A DNA stretch of 64,000 nt from Eledone cirrhosa. Its lineage: Eukaryota > Mollusca > Cephalopoda > Octopoda > Eledonidae. The notes under the pieces were generated by a model. It saw nothing but the letters and a program-made list of their open reading frames with translations. It had not been told where the DNA came from and searched no databases. The position numbers and the translations under genes are program-made. The DNA lies in assembly GCA_964016885.1 (NCBI GenBank), contig OZ024744.1:115101802-115165801 (forward strand), given 5' to 3'. Positions within the stretch are counted from its first letter, which is position 1, and every line of letters starts with the position of its first letter. Below are positions 47,993 to 58,400 of this stretch, piece by piece.

Positions 47993-48139
47993 ATATCGGT
48001 TTCAACACACGATTTCAGATAAAGAATCTTGCTAAACAAATTCAGAAACGAAATATATATATATACGTTATTCCGGGTTGAATCGGAGGTAACCACAGTA
48101 AGTAAGGAACTCAATACATAGCAGAGTATAACAGTTTTA

Positions 48140-48241
48140 ATATAGATGAGATTCTACAGGACTAGAACTGTTTCATTCATTAGAAATCAGATTCCTGATG
48201 ATTTCTAATGAATGAAACAGTTCTAGTCCTGTAGAATCTCA

Positions 48242-48248
<7 letters not shown>
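48140..48248. repeat. Perfect 50-bp-arm palindrome
   Basis: The arms 48,140-48,189 and 48,199-48,248 are exact reverse complements with a 9-nt loop (GATTCCTGA). The outer ends merge into a (TA)n run (48,244-48,312). Confidence 0.96.
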
Positions 48249-48315
<67 letters not shown>

Positions 48316-48694
48316 ATTTCCAAGAGATGGCGAGATGAATAGACCTGCGTTATCTCTAAGGAAAATCTTTTTAATTTCTGCTACTCCCCATTCTCTTCTA
48401 TCTTTCAATTTCATCTTTAATTTCTCATTCTATTTTCTGATGAAGGATTAGCATCCAAAATGTTAAGACTCTTTTCCTAATATATGAAGCATAAAATTAA
48501 TAATATATTTCTTCCTTGTACTTTGTCATTTGCTTTCTTATGTCTGTTTGCCTTTTGCATACACACACATTATATATATACACATATATATATATATAAT
48601 CAATTCTGTCAATAGGTAAAACAATAGTAACTTGTTCAGAACTTGGGGACCAATTTTCTATGTTTTATATTAATAAATTTATATATATATATAT

Positions 48695-49407
48695 ACTATA
48701 AATATAGAGTTATAAACTCAAACAGTCTTTTACAATTAAATAGCTCAAAGAAAGAAATATTTCTGAGCTGTGAAATACAAGTTAATATAAATTAATATAT
48801 ATGATAAACACTAATACAATCATATTAGTGTTTGTATTGTAAATGACCAAGTTAGCTAGATTGAAAAATACTAATTATATAAATACAGTTTGCCTGTCTC
48901 GATTTAAAACAATAAATCAATAAAAACAAACCCACATTGGCAATAGCCATGGTACTTGGACTAATTTAAATTTCAAAATCCAAACCTGTTCCGTAGATAA
49001 GTTTAAACTTCAAAATCCAAATAAGTTTCGATAGTTGAAAAAGTGAAAAAATACCATTTTCAGTTCTCATCAGCAAGTACCCAGAAAATTGGTATGTTTC
49101 ACCTCAAAATATTTAAGAAGACTGATCAACGCACATGGTTTCTCCGTGTCAAGCTACCGCATACTCGTGCTGCTAGAAATAACAGCCGTTTTTATGGGGT
49201 TAAAATTAGCTCGACAGAAGGAGCCATAATACTATAAATATAGAGTTATAAACTCAAACAGTCCTTTACAATTAAATAGCTCAAAGAAAGAAATATTTCT
49301 GAGCCGTGAAATACGTGAAATATATTTATAGTATTACGGCTCCTTCTTGGTCATTTACAATACAAACACTAATATGATTGTATTAGTGTTTATCATATAT
49401 ATTAATT

Positions 49408-49409
<2 letters not shown>
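48695..49409. repeat. Foldback with perfect 62-bp arms and 84-bp direct repeat
   Basis: 48,788-48,849 and 49,348-49,409 are exact reverse complements. In addition 48,695-48,778 and 49,231-49,314 are direct copies differing at two positions. Interior sequence (AAATGACCAAGTTAGCTAG, and ATTTAAGAAGACTGATCAA) is related to the foldback at 46,321, so both belong to one repeat family. Confidence 0.9.
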
Positions 49410-49440
<31 letters not shown>

Positions 49441-49508
49441 ATTTAACTTAGAGAAATGATAAGGGTGACAACATGACAACAATGGTTACAGGGTATCTAT
49501 CTTTCACA

Positions 49509-50505
49509 ATGTCAGCCACCAAGTCAGGATGTCAATCACCAAGTTAGGGTGTCAATCACCATGTCAGGGTGTCAGTCATCAAGTCAGGGTGTCAGTCATC
49601 AAGTCAGGGTGTCAGTCACCAAGTCAGGATGTCAATCACCATGTCAGGGTGTCAGTCATCAAGTCAGGGTGTCAGTCATCAAGTCAGGGTGTCAGTCACC
49701 AAGTCAGGATGTCAATCACCATGTCAGGGTGTCAATCACCATGTCAGGGTGTCAATCACCATGTCAGGGTGTCAATCACCAAGAAGTCAGGGTGTCAGTC
49801 ACCATGCCAGGGTGTCAATAACCAAGCCAGGGTGTCAATCACTGTATCAGGGTGTCAATCAGCATGTCAGGGTATCAATCACCATGTTGAGGTGTCAATT
49901 ACCATGTCAGGGTGTCAATCAGCATATCAGGGTGTCAATCACTGTATCAGGGTGTCAATCACTGTATCAGGGTGTCTATCACGATGTCAGGGTGTCAATC
50001 ACTGTATCAGGGTGTCAATCACTGTATCAGGGTGTCAATCACTGTACCAGGGTGTCTATCACCATGTCAGGGTGTCAATCACTGTATCAGGGTGTCTATC
50101 ACCATGTCAGGGTGTCAATCACTGTATCAGGGTGTCAATCAGCGTATCAGGGTGTCAAACACTGTACCAGGGTGTCTATAACTGTATCAGGGTGTCAATC
50201 AGCATGTCAGGGTGTCTACCACCATGTCAGGGTGTCAATCACTGTATCAGGGTGTCAATCACCATGTCAGGGTGTCTACCACCATGTCAGGGTGTCAATC
50301 ACTGTATCAGGGTGTCAATCACTGTATCAGGGTGTCTATAACTGTATCAGGGTGTCAATCACCATGTCAGGGTGTCTACCACCATGTCAGGGTGTCAATC
50401 ACTGTACCAGGGTGTCAATCACTGTATCAGGGTGTCAATCACTGTATCAGGGTGTCAATCACTGTATCAGGGTGTCAATCAGCATGTCAGGGTGTCTATA
50501 ACTGG
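49509..50505. repeat. 20-bp minisatellite, about 50 copies
   Basis: A unit such as GTCAATCACCATGTCAGGGT with variants GTCAATCACTGTATCAGGGT, GTCAGTCATCAAGTCAGGGT and GTCTACCACCATGTCAGGGT. Variants change along the array: CAAGTCA on the left, ATGTCA in the middle, TGTATCA on the right. No stop occurs in three plus frames, producing frames of up to 310 codons that I regard as artefacts. One unit at 49,781 has a 3-bp AGA insertion. Confidence 0.95.
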
Positions 50506-50676
50506 TGGGACTAAAAGAAAATATCTTCAAATGCGTAAAGTTGAACCAGAATGGCTAAAGACAGGCAACAGTTAAACTAGGGGCCAGTTTAACTCTAGCA
50601 GGCTCTCCAGGAGTTTCACCAAAGAAATAAAGATCTCAATTTACCCATTCACTCCACTATAAGCATGAAATAAGGG
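50506..50676. other. Unique intron sequence
   Basis: No element or exon is recognised between the 20-bp minisatellite and the next SINE. Confidence 0.4.
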
Positions 50677-50870
50677 TTTCTAGATTTGGCACAGGTCGAG
50701 CAATTTGAAGGGAAAGTCGATTAAATCGACCCCAGTGTGTGACTTGTACTTTATTAATTGATCCCATGAGGATGAAAGACAAAGCTAACCCTGGCGGGAT
50801 TTAAGCTCATGGCGTAAAGGGCCATAACTCTACGTCGCTAAGCATGTCCGCCGCTCTACCGATTCTGCCG
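50677..50870 (-). repeat. tRNA-derived SINE, reverse
   Basis: Plus-strand order: TTTCTAGATTTGGCACAGGT, GAGCAATTTGAAGGGAAAGT, ATCGACCCCAGTGTGTGACT, then the head end (GGGATTTAAGCTCATGGCG, CGCTCTACCGATTCTGCC). The B-box region is degraded. It belongs to the same family as the elements at 20,984 and 21,751. Confidence 0.87.
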
Positions 50871-50927
50871 ATGACAAGAAAAACCAAAGAAAAGTTTTCA
50901 AGTTAGAGGAAGAAATTTGGCAACAAT

Positions 50928-51495
50928 AATTGTTTCTACTTTTTGACACAGGGCCAACAAACCACAGTACATTACTGGTACTTTATTTTATCGACCCCCA
51001 TAAGGATGAAAGGCAAAGTTAATAATTGTTTCTACTTTTGGCACAAGGCCAGCAATTACCCAGTACATTACTGGTACTTTATTTTATCGACCCCCATAAG
51101 GATGAAAGGCAAAGTTAATAATTGTTTCTACTTTTGGCACAAGGCCAGCAATTACCCAGTACATTACTGGTACTTTATTTTATCGACCCTGTAAGAATGA
51201 AAGGCAAAGTTAATAATTGTTTCTACTTTAGGCACAAGGCCAGCAATTACCCAGTACATTACTGGTACTTTATTTTATCGACCCCGTAAGGATGAAAGAC
51301 AAAGTTAATAATTGTTTCTACTTTAGGCACAAGGCCAGCAATTACCCAGTACATTACTGGTACTTTATTTTATCGACCCCGTAAGGATGAAAGGCAAAGT
51401 CAACCTCGGCGTGATTTGGACTCAGATCGTAAAGGGACGTAACTATGCTGGAAAGCATGGCGTCCAACCCTCTACCGATACTGCCAATCCACCGC
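50928..51495 (-). repeat. SINE with its internal part amplified in tandem
   Basis: Five starts of AATTGTTTCTACTTT occur at 50,928, 51,024, 51,120, 51,215 and 51,310, a 95-96-bp period. Each unit spans the SINE 3' part through ATCGACCCC(C/G)TAAGGATGA and AAGGCAAAGTTAAT. The last unit does not repeat but continues into the complete tRNA-like head (GATTTGGACTCAGATCG, CTCTACCGATACTGCC) ending near 51,495, so the array grew from one SINE copy. It ends about 30 bp from the donor of the SYNRG exon. Confidence 0.92.
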
Positions 51496-51529
51496 CCTAT
51501 AAAAGAGAAAGTTATAAATTGTAACTCAC

Positions 51530-51680
51530 CCATAATGTAGTCAGCTCCTTGGCATGATTTGATAACTTCGTTACATACAGATGATGTACTGATGGAGTTA
51601 AATACATTGTTAGCTTCTTTAATTCTCTGGTAACATTTATCTAAACATTTAGTCCACTCATGACAATGGTGTTCACTTCC
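51530..51680 (-). CDS. SYNRG: Gamma-synergin, first coding exon in the window
   Basis: A 151-bp exon with acceptor TTCTATTTTGCAG and donor ATGG/GTGAGT. It encodes 50 residues plus one base: GSEHHCHEWTKCLDKCYQRI, EANNVFNSISTSSVCNEV and KSCQGADYIM. The NSIS.S.VCNEV motif and its distance from the later LLKDID and CGVCLLNVD motifs match gamma-synergin. Upstream exons (EH-domain and AP-1-binding parts) must lie beyond the window's right end, because 51,700-64,000 is all repeat. Its acceptor is 17 bp from a CAT-type microsatellite and its donor about 35 bp from a SINE. Confidence 0.88.
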
Positions 51681-51696
51681 CTGCAAAATAGAATAA

Positions 51697-52257
51697 CGAG
51701 ATCACCATCACCATCACCATTACCATCATCACCATCATCACTACCATCACCATCATCAACATAACCATCACTGTCACTATCATCACCATCATCATCATCA
51801 TCACCATAACCATGACCGTCACTATCATCACCACCCACCACCCACCACCACCACCAATCATCATAACTACCATCATCATCATCACCACCACCACCACCAT
51901 CACCACCAATCATCATAACTACCATCATCATCATCATCATCATCATCACCACCACCACCACCACCAATCATCATAACTACCATCATCATCATCACCACCA
52001 CCACCACCATCACCACCAATCATCATAACTACCATCATCATCATCATCATAAAAATCATCACTATCACCACCACCACAATCATCATCAACATCACCACCA
52101 CCACCAATCATCATAACTACCATCACCATCATCATCAACATCACCACCACCACCACAATCACCATAACTACCATCATCAACATCATCACCACCATCACTT
52201 TCACCATTATAAACATTATCATATTCATTATGTTCATCATCTCCATCACCATGTATC

Positions 52258-52289
<32 letters not shown>

Positions 52290-52346
52290 CACCACCATCA
52301 TCATCATCACCGTCACCACCATCATCACCATCATCACCGTCACCAC

Positions 52347-52405
<59 letters not shown>
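51697..52405. repeat. CAT/CACC microsatellite
   Basis: Imperfect ATC/ACC triplet run, with a repeated block around CCAATCATCATAACTACCAT (at about 51,855, 51,905, 51,964, 52,016 and 52,106). The last 85 bp are nearly pure (CAT)n. Frames of His, Met, Asp or Val runs are artefacts. Confidence 0.95.
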
Positions 52406-52489
52406 GTTAACATCTACTCCTCCACGGCTGCATGGGTTACACAGGTATACTTATATATGAAATCACAACGCAAAAGACAAATGTTGTTA
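52406..52489 (-). repeat. SINE/LINE tail remnant
   Basis: Following the (CAT)n is GTTAACATCTACTCCTCCAC and GGCTGCATGGGTTACACAGG, which resembles the tail TTTTACGTCTACTTTTCCA and GCTTGCATGGGTTGGACTAG at 19,280. The CAT microsatellite may therefore be an expanded retroelement tail. Confidence 0.55.
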
Positions 52490-55400
52490 AGGTGTTCACT
52501 TCACAACATAGGTGTAGACATGGCTGTGTTGTTAATGTGTTCACTTCACAACATAGGGGTAGGTATGGCTGTGTTGTTAAGGTGTTCACTTCACAACATA
52601 GGTGTATGTATGGCTGTGTTGTTAAGGTGTTCACTTCACAACATAGGGGTAGGTATGGCTGTGTTGTTAAGGTGTTCACTTCACAACATAGGTGTATGTA
52701 TGGCTGTGTTGTTAAGGTGTTCACTTCACAACATAGGGGTAGGTATGGCTGTGTTGTTAAGGTGTTCACTTCACAACATAGGTGTAGGTATGGCTGTGTT
52801 GTTAAGGTGTTCACTTCACAACATAGGGGTAGGTATGGCTGTGTTGTTAAGGTGTTCACTTCACAACATAGGTGTTGACATGGCTGTGTTGTTAAGGTGT
52901 TCACTTCACAACATAGGTGTAGGTATGGCTGTGTTGTTAAGGTGTTTACTTCACAACATAGGTGCAGGTATGGCTGTGTTGTTAAGGTGTTCACTTCACA
53001 ACATAGGGGTAGGTATGGCTGTGTTGTTAAGGTGTTCACTTCACAACATAGGTGTAGACATGGCTGTGTTGTTAAGGTGTTCACTTCACAACATAGGTGT
53101 TGACATGGCTGTGTTGTTAAGGTGTTCACTTCACAACATAGGTGTATGTATGGCTGTGTTGTTAAGGTGTTTACTTCACAACATAGGTGTAGGTATGGCT
53201 GTGTTGTTAAGGTGTCACTTCACAACATAGGTGTAGGTATGGCTGTGTTGTTAAGGTGTTTACTTCACAACATAGGTGTAGGTATGGCTGTGTTGTTAAG
53301 GTGTTCACTTCACAACATAGGTGTAGGTATGGCTGTGTTGTTAAGGTGTTCACTTCACAACATAGGTGTAGGTATGGCTGTGTTGTTAAGGTGTTTACTT
53401 CACAACATAGGTGTAGGTATGGCTGTGTTGTTAAGGTGTTTACTTCACAACATAGGTGTAGGTATGGCTGTGTTGTTAAGGTGTCACTTCACAACATAGG
53501 TGTAGGTATGGCTGTGTTGTTAAGGTGTTTACTTCACAACATAGGTGTAGGTATGGTTGTGTTGTTAAGGTGTTCACTTCACAACATAGGTGTAGGTATG
53601 GCTGTGTTGTTAAGGTGTTCACTTCACAACATAGGTGTAGACATGGCTGTGTTGTTAAGGTGTTCACTTCACAACATAGGTGTAGGTATGGCTGTGTTGT
53701 TAAGGTGTTCACTTCACAACATAGGTGTAGGTATGGCTGTGTTGTTAAGGTGTTCACTTCACAACATAGGTGTAGGTATGTCTGTGTTGTAAAGGTGTTC
53801 ACTTCACAACATAGGTGTAGGTATGGCTGTGTTGTTAAGGTGTCACTTCACAACATAGGTGTAGGTATGGCTGTGTTGTTAAGGTGTTCACTTCACAACA
53901 TAGGTGTAGGTATGGCTGTGTTGTTAAGGTGTTCACTTCACAACATAGGTGTAGGTATGGCTGTGTTGTTAAGGTGTCACTTCACAACATAGGTGTAGGT
54001 ATGGCTGTGTTGTTAAGGTGTTCACTTCACAACATAGGTGTAGGTATGGCTGTGTTGTTAAGGTGTTCACTTCACAACATAGGTGTAGGTATGGCTGTGT
54101 TGTTAAGGTGTCACTTCACAACATAGGTGTATGTATGGCTGTGTTGTTAAGGTGTTCACTTCACAACATAGGTGTAGGTATGGCTGTGTTGTTAAGGTGT
54201 TCACTTCACAACATAGGTGTATGTATGTCTGTGTTGTTAAGGTGTTCACTTCACAACATAGGTGTAGGTATGGCTGTGTTGTTAAGGTGTTCACTTCACA
54301 ACATAGGTGTAGGTATGGCTGTGTTGTTAAGGTGTTCACTTCACAACATAGGTGTAGGTATGGCTGTGTTGTTAAGGTGTTCACTTCACAACATAGGTGT
54401 AGGTATGTCTGTGTTGTTAAGGTGTCACTTCACAACATAGGTGTAGGTATGGCTGTGTTGTTAAGGTGTTCACTTCACAACATAGGTGTAGGTATGGTTG
54501 TGTTGTTAAGGTGTTCACTTCACAACATAGGTGTAGGTATGGCTGTGTTGTTAAGGTGTCACTTCACAACATAGGTGTAGACATGGCTGTGTTGTTAAGG
54601 TTTTCACTTCACAACATAGGTGTAGGTATGGCTGTGTTGTTAAGGTGTCACTTCACAACATAGGTGTAGGTATGTCTGTGTTGTTAAGGTGGCACTTCAC
54701 AACATAGGTGTAGGTATGGCTGTGTTGTTAAGGTGTTCACTTCACAACATAGGTGTAGGTATGTCTGTTTTGTTAAGGTGTTCACTTCACAACATAGGTG
54801 TAGGTATAGCTGTGTTGTTAAGGTGTTCACTTCACAACATAGGTGTAGGTATGGCTGTGTTGTTAAGGTGTTCACTTCACAACATAGGTGTAGGTATAGC
54901 TGTGTTGTTAAGGTGTTCACTTCACAACATAGGTGTAGGTATGGTTGTGTTGTTAAGGTGTTCACTTCACAACATAGGTGTAGGTATGGCTGTGTTGTTA
55001 AGGTGTCACTTCACAACATAGGTGTAGGTATGTCTGTGTTGTTAAGGTGTTCACTTCACAACATAGGTGTAGGTATGGCTGTGTTGTTAAGGTGTTCACT
55101 TCACAACATAGGTGTAGGTATAGCTGTGTTGTTAAGGTGTTCACTTCACAACATAGGTGTAGGTATGGTTGTGTTGTTAAGGTGTTCACTTCACAACATA
55201 GGTGTAGGTATGGCTGTGTTGTTAAGGAGTTCTCTTCACAACATAGGGGTAGGTATGGCTGTGTTGTTAAGGTGTTCACTTCACAACATAGGTGTAGACA
55301 TGGCTGTGTTGTTAAGGTGTTCACTTCACAACATATGTGTAGGTATGGCTGTGTTGTTAAGGTGTTCACTTCACAACATAGGTGTAGGTATGGCTGTGTT

Positions 55401-58400
55401 GTTAAGGTGTTCACTTCACAACATAGGTGTAGGTATAGCTGTGTTGTTAAGGTGTTCACTTCACAACATAGGTGTAGGTATGGTTGTGTTGTTAAGGTGT
55501 TCACTTCACAACATAGGTGTAGGTATGGCTGTGTTGTTAAGGTGTCACTTCACAACATAGGTGTAGGTATGTCTGTGTTGTTAAGGTGTTCACTTCACAA
55601 CATAGGTGTAGGTATGGCTGTGTTGTTAAGGTGTTCACTTCACAACATAGGTGTAGGTATGGCTGTGTTGTTAAGGTGTCACTTCACAACATAGGTGTAG
55701 GTATGGCTGTGTTGTTAAGGTGTTCACTTCACAACATAGGTGTAGGTATAGCTGTGTTGTTAAGGTGTTCACTTCACAACATAGGTGTAGGTATGGTTGT
55801 GTTGTTAAGGTGTTCACTTCACAACATAGGTGTAGGTATGGCTGTGTTGTTAAGGAGTTCTCTTCACAACATAGGGGTAGGTATGGCTGTGTTGTTAAGG
55901 TGTTCACTTCACAACATAGGTGTAGACATGGCTGTGTTGTTAAGGTGTTCACTTCACAACATAGGTGTAGGTATGGCTGTGTTGTTAAGGTGTCACTTCA
56001 CAACATAGGTGTAGGTATGGCTGTGTTGTTAAGGTGTTCACTTCACAACATAGGTGTAGGTATAGCTGTGTTGTTAAGGTGTTCACTTCACAACATAGGT
56101 GTAGGTATGTCTGTGTTGTTAAGGTGTTCACTTCACAACATAGGTGTAGGTATGGCTGTGTTGTTAAGGTGTTCACTTCACAACATAGGTGTAGGTATAG
56201 CTGTGTTGTTAAGGTGTTCACTTCACAACATAGGTGTAGACATGGCTGTGTTGTTAAGGTGTTCACTTCACAACATAGGTGTAGGTATGTCTGTGTTGTT
56301 AAGGTGTTCACTTCACAACATAGGTGTAGGTATGGCTGTGTTGTTAAGGTGTCACTTCACAACATAGGTGTAGGTATGGCTGTGTTGTTAAGGTGTTCAC
56401 TTCACAACATAGGTGTAGGTATGTCTGTGTTGTTAAGGTTTTCACTTCACAACATAGGTGTAGGTATGTCTGTGTTGTTAAGGTGTTCACTTCACAACAT
56501 AGGTGTAGGTATGTCTGTGTTGTTTAGGTGTTCACTTCACAACATAGGTGTAGGTATGGCTGTGTTGTTAAGGTGTTCACTTCACAACATAGGTGTAGAC
56601 ATGGCTGTGTTGTTAAGGTGTTCACTTCACAACATAGGTGTAGGTATGGTTGTGTTGTTAAGGTGTTCACTTCACAACATAGGTGTAGACATGGCTGTGT
56701 TGTTAAGGTGTTCACTTCACAACATAGGTGTAGGTATGTCTGTGTTGTTAAGGTGTTCACTTCACAACATAGGTGTAGGTATGGCTGTGTTGTTAAGGTG
56801 TCACTTCACAACGTAGGTGTAGGTATGGCTGTGTTGTTAAGGTGTTCACTTCACAACATAGGTGTAGGTATGTCTGTGTTGTTAAGGTGTTCACTTCACA
56901 ACATAGGTGTAGGTATGGCTGTGTTGTTAAGGTGTTCACTTCATAACATAGGTGTAGGTATGTCTGTGTTGTTAAGGTGTTCACTTCACAACATAGGTGT
57001 ATGTATGTCTGTGTTGTTAAGGTGTTCACTTCACAACATAGGTGTAGGTATGGCTGTGTTGTTAAGGTGTTCACTTCACAACATAGGTGTAGGTATGTCT
57101 GTGTTGTTAAGGTGTTCACTTCACAACATAGGTGTAGGTATGGTTGTGTTGTTAAGGTGTTCACTTGACAACATAGGTGTAGACATGGCTGTGTTGTTAA
57201 GGTGTTCACTTCACAACATAGGTGTAGGTATGTCTGTGTTGTTGAGGTGTTCACTTCACAACATAGGTGTAGGTATGGTTGTGTTGTTAAGGTGTTCACT
57301 TCATGACATAGGTGTAGACATGGCTGTGTTGTTAAAGTGTCACTTCCCAACATAGGTGTAGGTTTGTCTGTGTTGTTAAGGTGTTCACTTCACAACATAG
57401 GTGTAGGTATGTCTGTGTTAAGGTGTAGACATGGCTGTGTTGTTAAGGTGTTCACTTCACAACATAGGTGTAGGTATGGCTGTGTTAAGGTGTTTACTTC
57501 ACAACATAGGTGTAGGTATAGCTGTGTTGTTAAGGTGTTCACTTCACAACATAGGTGTAGGTATGGCTGTGTTGTTAAGGTGTTCACTTCACAACATAGG
57601 TGTAGGTATGGCTGTGTTGTTAAGGTGTTTACTTCACAACATAGGTGTAGGTATGGCTGTGTTGTTAAGGTGTTTACTTCACAACATAGGTGTAGGTATG
57701 GCTGTGTTGTTAAGGTGTCACTTCACAACATAGGTGTAGGTATGGCTGTGTTGTTAAGGTGTTTACTTCACAACATAGGTGTAGGTATGGTTGTGTTGTT
57801 AAGGTGTTCACTTCACAACATAGGTGTAGGTATGGCTGTGTTGTTAAGGTGTTCACTTCACAACATAGGTGTAGACATGGCTGTGTTGTTAAGGTGTTCA
57901 CTTCACAACATAGGTGTAGGTATGGCTGTGTTGTTAAGGTCTTCACTTCACAACATAGGTGTAGGTATGTCTGTGTTGTAAAGGTGTTCACTTCACAACA
58001 TAGGTGTAGGTATGGCTGTGTTGTTAAGGTGTCACTTCACAACATAGGTGTAGGTATGGCTGTGTTGTTAAGGTGTTCACTTCACAACATAGGTGTAGGT
58101 ATGGCTGTGTTGTTAAGGTGTTCACTTCACAACATAGGTGTAGGTATGGCTGTGTTGTTAAGGTGTCACTTCACAACATAGGTGTAGGTATGGCTGTGTT
58201 GTTAAGGTGTTCACTTCACAACATAGGTGTAGGTATGGCTGTGTTGTTAAGGTGTTCACTTCACAACATAGGTGTAGGTATGGCTGTGTTGTTAAGGTGT
58301 CACTTCACAACATAGGTGTAGGTATGGCTGTGTTGTTAAGGTGTTCACTTCACAACATAGGTGTAGGTATGGCTGTGTTGTTAAGGTGTTCACTTCACAA

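Noticed and set aside
49529..50501. Frames up to 310 codons in the 20-bp minisatellite
   Set aside because: All three plus frames are open together, as expected for a stop-free 20-bp unit, with no independent support.
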